A DNA stretch of 17,748 nt from Pelotomaculum sp. UBA3103 (GTDB taxonomy: Bacteria > Bacillota > Desulfotomaculia > Desulfotomaculales > Pelotomaculaceae): assembly GCA_002365855.1 (NCBI GenBank), contig DFAP01000125.1, positions 1 to 17,748 of the forward strand, in the 5' to 3' direction. The position numbers and the translations under genes are program-made. The notes beneath the pieces are model-generated. The model saw only the letters and a program-made list of their open reading frames with translations. It had not been told where the DNA came from and made no database searches. This document shows positions 1-5,797 of this stretch, one piece after another. Within the stretch, counting starts at the first letter, position 1. Each line of letters opens with the position of its first letter.

Positions 1-1
1 A

Positions 2-151
2 ACCTGTCACAACCAGAACTTCATCTACTGACGAAGCTAATACATTTTCCGTTACAATTCGTATTAATGTTCTACTTCCCAACTTGAGTAACTGTTTAGT
101 GCTGCCCATTCTGGAAGACATACCCGCGGCCAGAATGATTGCTGAAATCAT
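2..151 (-). CDS. mocA: Molybdenum cofactor cytidylyltransferase, N-terminal part (runs off left edge)
   Basis: Only the first 50 codons lie in the window, and the reading frame continues past base 1. The protein begins MISAIILAAGMSSRMGSTKQ. This is the nucleotide-binding signature (LAAGxSxRMGxxKxLL) of MobA/MocA-type nucleotidyltransferases, and the KQLL ending fits MocA/PucB/YgfJ. MocA enzymes use CTP to turn Mo-molybdopterin into molybdopterin cytosine dinucleotide, the cofactor form of most bacterial xanthine dehydrogenase-family enzymes. The ATG is preceded by a GGGGGTGG ribosome binding site. Its place after yqeB matches the yqeB-yqeC-ygfJ order known in E. coli. It presumably serves the Mo hydroxylase encoded at 5798-9565. 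The family is clear; the 3' end is not visible. Confidence 0.9.
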   Translation of the reverse strand, partial: MISAIILAAGMSSRMGSTKQLLKLGSRTLIRIVTENVLASSVDEVLVVTG

Positions 152-222
152 ATCTAGTCCACCCCCTGCAGCGGCACAAAAGTCCTTACAGCAAAACCTG
201 GAGATTAGTCAGCTTACAGTTA

Positions 223-413
223 TTAAATTGCTGTCGATTTATAATTCTCCGTAAAGGCTCTTGTGTCGACGCAGTATTTATATATATCCATAACAGGGTT
301 CGTACCCACCGCTGAACCCAATATCACCTTTTCATTTTTTTACCCAGAAGCAACTTAACCAACCGGTACACCTCAGCCGCATCCGTAGGCCCAAAGCCTC
401 ACAAATTCTCATC
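223..413 (-). pseudogene. yqeC: Probable C-terminal remnant of yqeC (selenium-dependent hydroxylase accessory protein)
   Basis: Directly after the yqeB stop, the minus strand holds a protein-like reading without a usable start. One frame reads GFGPTDAAEVYRLVKLLLGK. After a run of seven A (plus-strand T at 335-341) the neighbouring frame reads on as EKVILGSAVGTNPVMDIY and stops at 223-225. One missing A would join the two. There is also an in-frame TGA at 399-401. The VILGS-type ending and the position between yqeB and mocA suggest the tail of YqeC, which lies exactly there in E. coli. Most of the gene is gone, since yqeB ends at 415, so this is a truncation and not only a sequencing slip. The identity rests on synteny and a short resemblance, so it is tentative. 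Confidence 0.45.
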
Positions 414-414
414 G

Positions 415-1260
415 TTAATTAATTTCCCCTATCAAACTTTTTCCACCAGGCATTGTATTTTCCGCCAGCGCGATAAAATTGAACACAGCTTCCAGGACAC
501 CACCGCCCACGGCCAGGGCTTTATCAGAGATGGTATCCCATTCAGCATCCTTTCCTGGCTCTATGTTACCAATTTTGGTTCCTTTAGGCACACTGACGCC
601 ATCTCTAATCATGCCTCTTATCACTCCTGCTATTTGGGCGCGAACCGGGGTGTCTTCCACGGTAGCCACTACATCTCCTATCTCCGCCAATTCCCCGATA
701 GACCGTACCGTCTTCACAACCCCTTCCACCGGAGCCCTTAAAAGTCTTTCAACTGTATAGCCGCCTACATTTCCCGGGATTCCAGTGTTTGGAATTGCGC
801 TGCCTCTGTAAATAACACGGCCCATACGGTGCCCCCTGCAGGTTTCAATAACCGCGTGAACATCTATCCCGGCCTCAAAGCCCGGTCCCAGACCGATCAC
901 CAGAGGCGCTTCATCTATAGTCGTACCCAGATTGCGCTTGGCCATCCTGGCATCGACTACTACCTGCGGGAAAAGCTCTTTCACAACTTCAGCTTTGGGA
1001 TCTATCAGAACAGGTATGATCCTGTAATCAAATAGTTCAAGGGCATGATTTATTGTGCTGGCCAGGCTGGCTTTAACTCCTCCAACTATTACCGTACCGT
1101 CGTGAACCGCCTCGGCAAAAGCCACTTTTCTTCTGACCACCAGCGGGTTGTTTTTTTCAGTCATAATAACATCCAGTCCACACTGGTAAAGGCGGTAAGC
1201 GACTCCCGTGGCCAGCTCGTCGGCTCCTTTTATAATAACCATCGTCCCAATTTTACTCAT
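415..1260 (-). CDS. yqeB: EF2563-family selenium-dependent molybdenum hydroxylase accessory protein YqeB
   Basis: This 281-residue protein matches the YqeB/EF2563 family, which co-occurs with selenium-dependent molybdenum hydroxylases; its biochemical role is not established. The N-terminal half is Rossmann-like (IIKGADELATGVAYRLYQCG at about residues 9-28). The C-terminal half has the glycine-rich, lipoyl-like segment APVEGVVKTV...GDVVATVEDTPV...GVSVPKGTKIGNIEPG. The ATG is preceded by GGTGGTGAAAG. The start codon overlaps the stop of the xdhC remnant (ATGA), which suggests it was once translationally coupled to a full xdhC. With mocA downstream it forms a separate accessory unit headed by regulatory element copy 1. 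No selD or selenophosphate gene is visible here, so selenium use is possible but unproven. Confidence 0.85.
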   Translation of the reverse strand: MSKIGTMVIIKGADELATGVAYRLYQCGLDVIMTEKNNPLVVRRKVAFAEAVHDGTVIVGGVKASLASTINHALELFDYRIIPVLIDPKAEVVKELFPQVVVDARMAKRNLGTTIDEAPLVIGLGPGFEAGIDVHAVIETCRGHRMGRVIYRGSAIPNTGIPGNVGGYTVERLLRAPVEGVVKTVRSIGELAEIGDVVATVEDTPVRAQIAGVIRGMIRDGVSVPKGTKIGNIEPGKDAEWDTISDKALAVGGGVLEAVFNFIALAENTMPGGKSLIGEIN

Positions 1261-1425
1261 ATTCTTTCACCACCATTAAGAGACTTTGCAAACATGATTG
1301 CCGGTTCAATGAACACTTCCAACGTTCCGCCGCAGGCCATGCCTTAGCGGCAGCTATGTCCGTTGTCAGATATACTTCTGCATCCCTATGGGCAGGAGTA
1401 CCTTTTCAAATGTTTCAATTACTAT
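1257..1425 (-). pseudogene. Degenerate C-terminal remnant of a second xdhC
   Basis: Plus-strand bases 1271-1345 closely match 2980-3056, the 3' end of the intact xdhC. Read on the minus strand, the remnant encodes LTTDIAAA, then after a one-base deletion GMACGGTLEVFIEP and AIMFAKSLNGG. The intact copy has MTADIAAAEGMSCGGTLEVF and VITFAKVFNGV. Upstream, GTPAHRDAE corresponds to GTPRVHRIS in the intact protein, and resemblance fades by about 1425 with further frame breaks. The reading ends in a TGA that overlaps the yqeB ATG. It keeps only the last 50 or so residues of the XdhC_CoxI domain and lacks the GSTPRKAG half, so it cannot be functional. It is a duplicated or anciently paralogous gene that decayed in place. 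Confidence 0.85.
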
Positions 1426-1484
1426 CCTAAGCCAAATGCAATCTCGACCAAAACATAAATATTCCGAATCTTTATTCTAGTGCT

Positions 1485-1555
1485 ATCTTAACATCAGCAA
1501 ATCTATAAAGTGAAATATGCGTTTGCGATGGTATTTATAAATACTGCCTATTAAT
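1485..1555 (-). promoter_or_regulatory. Shared regulatory element, copy 1 (upstream of the yqeB-mocA unit)
   Basis: This 71-base block aligns without gaps to copies at 9807-9877 (55 of 71 identical) and 15068-15138. On the minus strand it starts ATTAATAGGCAG and contains CGCAAACGCATATTTC. The ATTAAT box is at 1550-1555; the second box, 17 bases further, is degenerate (ATTTAT at 1533-1538). It lies 224 bases before the yqeB ATG. I read it as an operator or promoter-proximal site for a common regulator. No convincing sigma-A promoter could be fixed inside it. Confidence 0.7.
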
Positions 1556-1594
1556 TTGACCATTATAATTAGATAATCTAATATAATGGTCAAA
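1555..1594. repeat. Nested palindrome next to element copy 1
   Basis: A perfect 13-base inverted repeat (TTTGACCATTATA at 1555-1567, its complement at 1582-1594) encloses a second perfect palindrome, TTAGATAATCTAA, at 1569-1581. No T-run follows on either strand, so an intrinsic terminator is unlikely. It sits between the end of nifS and element copy 1, touching the element's ATTAAT box. A dimeric-regulator operator or a small cruciform is more likely. Element copy 2 has a shorter hairpin at a similar offset (9907-9923). Confidence 0.6.
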
Positions 1595-1664
1595 AACCTC
1601 CCTGTTTAAACTGATTAAAGCAGTGAAATAATTTAGCAAGTCAGCCTGATAAAACCTTTTCTCA

Positions 1665-2816
1665 TCAAAGAGGGGCCTTTGACCTCAGGCGTTCAATAAT
1701 TTGGGGCATTATGTTAATAAATTCGTCCACATCTTTTTCCGTGTTGCTCCTGCCTAAAGTCAGGCGAAGCGAACCGTGTGCAATCTGATGCGGAATACCC
1801 ATGGCCAGGAGCACATGTGACGCGTTCACAGAACCCGAGGTACACGCCGAACCACTGGAGGCGGCTACGCCCTTCATATCCAGGTTTAATAGCATAGATC
1901 CTCCATCTATAAATTCAAAAATGAAGTTGACATTATTGGGCAGGCGCATAGATGGGTGTCCGGCAAGTTGAACATGGTCAATTTTCTTAAAAATCCCTTT
2001 TATCAGTTTATCTCGCAATATAGTTAAACGCGCACTCTCCTCCTCCATATCCTTTGCGGCAAGTTCTGCCGCTTTGCCCAGGGCTGCTATACCTGGCACA
2101 TTTTCAGTTCCAGGCCGATGCTTCCGTTCCTGGCCGCCGCCAAAATTATAAGGACGCCAGCTGATACCCCGCCTTATATAGAGGGCACCCACCCCTTTCG
2201 GCGCGTAAATCTTATGGCCGGAGACAGAAAGAAGGTCCGCCTTGAGCTCACTAACGTTAACCGGTATTTTCCCCATACTCTGCACAGCGTCAGTGTGAAA
2301 CAGTACTCCTCTTTCCCTGGCAATCTCTCCTATTTCGGATATGGGTTGAATTGTTCCGACTTCGTTGTTGGCATGCATAACTGTAATTAACGTAGTGTTA
2401 TCTTTTATGGCCTTGGCCGCGTCCTGAGGGCTGACCATACCGTAACCGTCCACGGGTAAAACAGTTAGTTCGAAACCTTCTTTTTCAAGGGCTTTACAGG
2501 TATCCAGAACCGCATGGTGCTCCACAGCGGAAGTAATGATATGGTTACCTTTTTTCCTGTTGGCGTAAACTGCTCCTTTGATAGCCATGTGGTCAGATTC
2601 TGTGCCGCCGCTGGTAAAAACAATTTCTTCTGTTCTTGCCCCGATACTTTCCGCTACTTTATTTCTGGCTGTTTCAACCGCCTTTTTTGCCTCCCTCCCG
2701 AAGGAATGGATACTAGAGGGGTTGCCGAATATGCCAGTTACATAACGAAACATTTCTTCTGCAACATCAGGGTGAACAGGCGTTGTAGCGCTGTGATCAA
2801 AATAAATTTTACTCAT
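1665..2816 (-). CDS. NifS/IscS-type cysteine desulfurase
   Basis: This pyridoxal-phosphate enzyme removes sulfur from cysteine as an enzyme-bound persulfide. The 383-residue protein begins MSKIYFDHSATTP, has the PLP lysine in SVSGHKIYAPKG (about K202), the H-N-E-G-T motif in HANNEVGTIQP, and the catalytic cysteine in SSGSACTSG (about C325), typical of group I NifS/IscS enzymes. I chose the ATG at 2816 because GGGAGG lies 7 bases upstream; a longer in-frame reading lacks such a site. It follows xdhC in the Mo hydroxylase operon. In Rhodobacter capsulatus a NifS homologue sulfurates the Mo cofactor held by XdhC, and the pairing here suggests the same job: supplying the terminal sulfido (or selenido) ligand. 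A general Fe-S role cannot be excluded. Confidence 0.92.
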   Translation of the reverse strand: MSKIYFDHSATTPVHPDVAEEMFRYVTGIFGNPSSIHSFGREAKKAVETARNKVAESIGARTEEIVFTSGGTESDHMAIKGAVYANRKKGNHIITSAVEHHAVLDTCKALEKEGFELTVLPVDGYGMVSPQDAAKAIKDNTTLITVMHANNEVGTIQPISEIGEIARERGVLFHTDAVQSMGKIPVNVSELKADLLSVSGHKIYAPKGVGALYIRRGISWRPYNFGGGQERKHRPGTENVPGIAALGKAAELAAKDMEEESARLTILRDKLIKGIFKKIDHVQLAGHPSMRLPNNVNFIFEFIDGGSMLLNLDMKGVAASSGSACTSGSVNASHVLLAMGIPHQIAHGSLRLTLGRSNTEKDVDEFINIMPQIIERLRSKAPL

Positions 2817-2922
2817 CCCCAATCCTCCCAAGTTGCTGCGCAATTTTTACCCCTAGTAAACCTGTCGGAATATGCTGGAGACACATTAGCTTCTTTAGAA
2901 TGGCGATGCCGGCTTTGATAAA
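2809..2922 (-). other. Short open stretch before nifS, possible gene remnant
   Basis: The minus strand is open for 37 codons between xdhC and nifS, ending KIAQQLGRIGDE with a TAA that overlaps the nifS start (ATGAGTAA). An internal ATG would give a 25-residue peptide starting MCLQHIPTGLLGVKIAQQLG. It has protein-like composition but no ribosome binding site that I can defend, and I do not recognise it. It may be the 3' end of a lost gene, like the xdhC remnant that overlaps yqeB, or chance. Confidence 0.25.
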
Positions 2923-2924
2923 TC

Positions 2925-2941
2925 AAGCCCTATAAGGGCTT
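2925..2941 (-). other. Small hairpin between xdhC and nifS
   Basis: AAGCCCT and AGGGCTT form a perfect 7-base stem with a 3-base loop, 36 bases after the xdhC stop. No U-tract follows in the transcribed direction, so it is more likely an mRNA stability or processing element than a terminator. Confidence 0.4.
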
Positions 2942-2977
2942 GGTACCGGTCCTCAATGTCAATGTTGGGTCATATTG

Positions 2978-4117
2978 CTACACACCATTAAAAACCTTTG
3001 CAAACGTGATCACCGGTTCAATGAACACTTCCAGAGTCCCTCCGCAGGACATGCCTTCAGCGGCAGCTATGTCCGCAGTCATTGATATCCTGTGTACACG
3101 GGGTGTTCCATCATCAATTACATTTATAGCCTGCAGGCGTACTTCCGATTCACCACAGCAGCCGCCGCCAATTGTTCCCAGGGTGCGTCCGTCTCTGTAA
3201 ACAAGCATCCTGGCACCCGCTTTGCGGGGGGTGGAACCCTTTGTTTTAACAATTGTAGCCAGCGCTGCGGGAATATTTTCAAGAGCCGCTCTGATGGCTT
3301 CATGCAGCGCGTCTTTATCAGAGGCGGATGGCAACTCACAGTCGTTCGGGTGGGCCACTTTTAAAACACATTCTTCTACCAAGGAACCCGCGCTCCCGCC
3401 ACGGCGGTCCTTGATCATTTCAGCTGCGATACACACCGCAATCTCAGCGGGCGTTTGCGCTCCGATATCCAGCCCTATAGGCATGCGCACCTTTTCAATC
3501 TTTTCCATATCAGTACCGTCATCGAGCAGCTGCTCCTTAATTGCTTTGACCTTACGCCTGCTGCCGATCATGCCCAGGTAAGCTACAGGATACTTGATTA
3601 CCTTGCGCAAACAATCCATATCGTTCATATGCCCCCTGGTGGCAATCACAACACTGCTGGCTGGCCCCAGGTTCAGGATATTTTCTATATCATCAAAACT
3701 GCAGCATATACTTTTATAAGCCCCTGCAAAGCGTTCAGGAGAGGCAAAATCAGGGCGGTCATCAACTACCGTAACACGATAGCCCAGTAAATGTCCTATA
3801 TTTGCCAGCGGTTGGGCTATATGCCCCCCCCCTAAAATAATTAGTTCAGGCGTCTCCAAATAAGGGTCGATCATTACAGTCGCGCTTTGCTCCGGCCCAG
3901 CCGGGTTAACCAGTTTGGCGACAGTAAACATCCCATTAGACTGGTTTGCCCGGACTATGTGTGCTGCTTGCCCTTCGATCCAGGGCAGATTCAGGCTTCC
4001 CTTTTTCTCCGTGCCCTCGTTTGTCAGCACTATTTTTGACCCAAGCAGGTTGTCGCCTAAGTTCTCCTGTCCTATGACAGTGACGATGGTTTTTCCTTGC
4101 CGCAGGTTAATTTCCAT
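2978..4117 (-). CDS. xdhC: XdhC-family molybdenum cofactor insertion/sulfuration chaperone, unusual domain order
   Basis: XdhC proteins bind sulfurated Mo cofactor and deliver it to xanthine dehydrogenase-family enzymes. The usual order is an XdhC_CoxI domain followed by a Rossmann XdhC_C domain. Here (379 residues) the Rossmann domain is central (ILGGGHIAQPLANIGHLLG at about 94-112, VTVVDDRPDF after it), and the canonical CoxI domain is C-terminal: KTKGSTPRKAGARMLV, GTIGGGCCGESEV and EGMSCGGTLEVFIEP with Cys near 358. Residues 1-88 look like a degenerate first CoxI domain (GSKIVLTNEGTEKKGSLNLP, then VMIDPYLETPEL leading into the Rossmann part) without the GGGC and CGG motifs. The ATG is preceded by AAGGGG. 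It lies between a molybdopterin-binding protein gene and nifS, fitting cofactor sulfuration. Confidence 0.9.
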   Translation of the reverse strand: MEINLRQGKTIVTVIGQENLGDNLLGSKIVLTNEGTEKKGSLNLPWIEGQAAHIVRANQSNGMFTVAKLVNPAGPEQSATVMIDPYLETPELIILGGGHIAQPLANIGHLLGYRVTVVDDRPDFASPERFAGAYKSICCSFDDIENILNLGPASSVVIATRGHMNDMDCLRKVIKYPVAYLGMIGSRRKVKAIKEQLLDDGTDMEKIEKVRMPIGLDIGAQTPAEIAVCIAAEMIKDRRGGSAGSLVEECVLKVAHPNDCELPSASDKDALHEAIRAALENIPAALATIVKTKGSTPRKAGARMLVYRDGRTLGTIGGGCCGESEVRLQAINVIDDGTPRVHRISMTADIAAAEGMSCGGTLEVFIEPVITFAKVFNGV

Positions 4118-4150
4118 ATTTCAATGCCCCTTCCCGGAGAACGTCATACT

Positions 4151-5185
4151 TTAATTTGAGCCTTTACCGAAGGTGCAGTTGGGATACCTGCACTCGGGAC
4201 AAGCCTTGCACAGCCCGCCGTGGGCCAGGGCCACGATGTCCCGCCTGGTTACCCGCTCACCCGCCAGCAGCCTGGGCAGCAATAAATCAACAATGGTTAT
4301 TTTGAAAAACATCCCGCAGGCCGGCACTCCCATAACAGGAATGTCACCCAGGTAAGCCAGCATAAACATTGCGCCGGGCAAAGCCGGTGCGCCGTATTTT
4401 TCCACATTGGCCCCAGTGAGGCGGATGGCTTTGGGGGTAACATCATCGGGATCGACCGACATGCCTCCCGTGACAATTATTATGTCCGCTCCGTCTTCAG
4501 CCATTTTATTAATTTTACAAGCAATTACTTCCACTTCATCAGGCGCGAAATCCACCCCCAGTACCGTAGAACCATATGCTTCTACTTTCTCCTTGATCAC
4601 CGGGCCGAAACCATCACGGATACGCTTTTTGTATATCTCACTGCCGGTTATTACAACACCGACTTTACGCTCTTGAAACGAAAGCACTTTGACCACCCAG
4701 CCGGCCTGCCGGCAGATGTTTTCAGCGGTCAGGACAGTTTGCTCCGGTACTACCAAAGGGATCACCTTGGTCCCGGCAAGCAGGTCGCCTTTTTTTACGA
4801 CTGTATTGTTGGGCAGGGTGGATAGTATCACTTCCGGCAGATCGTTAACTGCTTCCAGGGCGGGGATATTGACTTTCAGCAGACCTTCATGTTCAGCATA
4901 AATATTTACACGGCTTTCCCTGGGACCGGTCCAGCTCGTGCCGATACCCGAAACAGCTGTTCCCAGCCGTATTCCCGCATCATCCTCATGTACATCGGTT
5001 TGCTCAAGGTCTAAAATGTAGATATTTTCTTTGCCCAGTTTCAGCAGTTCGGGTATATCCTCTATCTTAATTATGTGCCCTTTTTTAAAAGACGCTCCCT
5101 TGGACTCTCCCTTAACGACTTTGGTAATATCGTGGCTGAGCACCTTGCCTACCGATTCCTCCACTCTAACTGTCTGAATTTTCAT
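4151..5185 (-). CDS. Molybdopterin-binding protein (MoeA/MogA-like) with C-terminal four-cysteine tail
   Basis: This 344-residue protein has a MoCF_biosynth (MogA/MoeA) domain in its second half: KVGVVITGSEIY at about 174-185 and the binding loop VTGGMSVDPDD at about 238-248, followed by GAPALPGAMFML and GVPACGMF. That domain binds molybdopterin or adenylylated molybdopterin. The N-terminal 170 residues are not those of standard MoeA. The last 20 residues carry C326-x2-C329-x2-C332-x4-C337, a likely zinc or Fe-S site. I chose the ATG at 5185, with GAGGGG 8 bases upstream, over the in-frame GTG at 5194. It probably takes part in metal insertion into, or handover of, Mo cofactor for the hydroxylase encoded upstream, with XdhC as next partner. 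The exact reaction is unknown. Confidence 0.8.
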   Translation of the reverse strand: MKIQTVRVEESVGKVLSHDITKVVKGESKGASFKKGHIIKIEDIPELLKLGKENIYILDLEQTDVHEDDAGIRLGTAVSGIGTSWTGPRESRVNIYAEHEGLLKVNIPALEAVNDLPEVILSTLPNNTVVKKGDLLAGTKVIPLVVPEQTVLTAENICRQAGWVVKVLSFQERKVGVVITGSEIYKKRIRDGFGPVIKEKVEAYGSTVLGVDFAPDEVEVIACKINKMAEDGADIIIVTGGMSVDPDDVTPKAIRLTGANVEKYGAPALPGAMFMLAYLGDIPVMGVPACGMFFKITIVDLLLPRLLAGERVTRRDIVALAHGGLCKACPECRYPNCTFGKGSN

Positions 5186-5295
5186 CGTTCGCACCCCTCG
5201 AAAGTATCTTTTTCCTTTTATCCCCTGCGTAAACTACAGTTAAGGCAGATATCAATAAAATGGCATCCAAAAACACACAATATATCTATGAGACT

Positions 5296-5658
5296 TTAAG
5301 TTGCTCTAAAATAGCAATGGTCCTGGCATTCATACTCATACTTCAACTTCACTATTCCCTTGCCCGCCCGGGGGCATTTAACCAGGGAATCTTTGTGGTG
5401 AGGACATTTAACCCAACCAGGGGCTTCCAATTTATAACCTTTGCATTTAGAACAGCAGATCCCATCCGCTGTCGCCTCCAGGTCTGAACTAAACCTTATT
5501 GTCTTGCAATTTGCGCAATAACAGTATTCCCATTCCTTAATGGTATCGAGATAATTTTCCAGATCACTTTTAACTACTTTACTACGCTCCTCGAATATGC
5601 TGCTTCCGGCCTCCACGCCTTTGGGCTCCATCCCGTAACAGTCAAATTCAATTTTCAT
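5296..5658 (-). CDS. Cysteine-rich small protein of unknown function
   Basis: I do not recognise this 120-residue protein. It has 11 cysteines arranged mostly in pairs: C46-x-C48-x2-C51, C68-C69-x2-C72, C85 with C95 (KCPHHKDSLVKC), and C111-x3-C115, plus C7. This looks like two zinc-ribbon or Fe-S binding knuckles. There is no signal peptide or membrane segment, so it is probably cytoplasmic. The gene is real: it has an excellent GGAGGTGATTTT-ATG start. It sits between the Mo subunit and the molybdopterin-binding protein, inside the maturation operon, so a role in cofactor or cluster assembly, or electron transfer, for the hydroxylase is plausible. That is inference from position only. Confidence 0.8.
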   Translation of the reverse strand: MKIEFDCYGMEPKGVEAGSSIFEERSKVVKSDLENYLDTIKEWEYCYCANCKTIRFSSDLEATADGICCSKCKGYKLEAPGWVKCPHHKDSLVKCPRAGKGIVKLKYEYECQDHCYFRAT

Positions 5659-5736
5659 AAAATCACCTCCACTAAAAAACCCAAGTTGTTTAGTTTAGCA
5701 GAAATCTAACAATAGTACTATTATTTTATTGAGAAT

Positions 5737-5772
5737 GATAGGAGAGAGAAGATAGCTCGTCCCTCTCCTATC
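5737..5772 (-). other. Hairpin after the Mo-subunit gene
   Basis: GATAGGAGAG (5737-5746) pairs with CTCTCCTATC (5763-5772), a perfect 10-base stem around a 16-base loop, starting 25 bases past the Mo-subunit stop. The following minus-strand bases are ATTCTCAATAAAATAATAG with no strict U-tract, so termination would be partial at best. It may set the drop in expression between the structural and accessory genes. A 12-base perfect palindrome, AATAGTACTATT, lies at 5711-5722. Confidence 0.5.
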
Positions 5773-5797
5773 GTAATCCAGTGTTCAGACGCCTACT

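Noticed and set aside
399..401. In-frame TGA in the yqeC remnant as a possible selenocysteine codon
   Set aside because: The reading also needs a frameshift and has no start or downstream SECIS-like hairpin that I could find, so decay is the simpler explanation.
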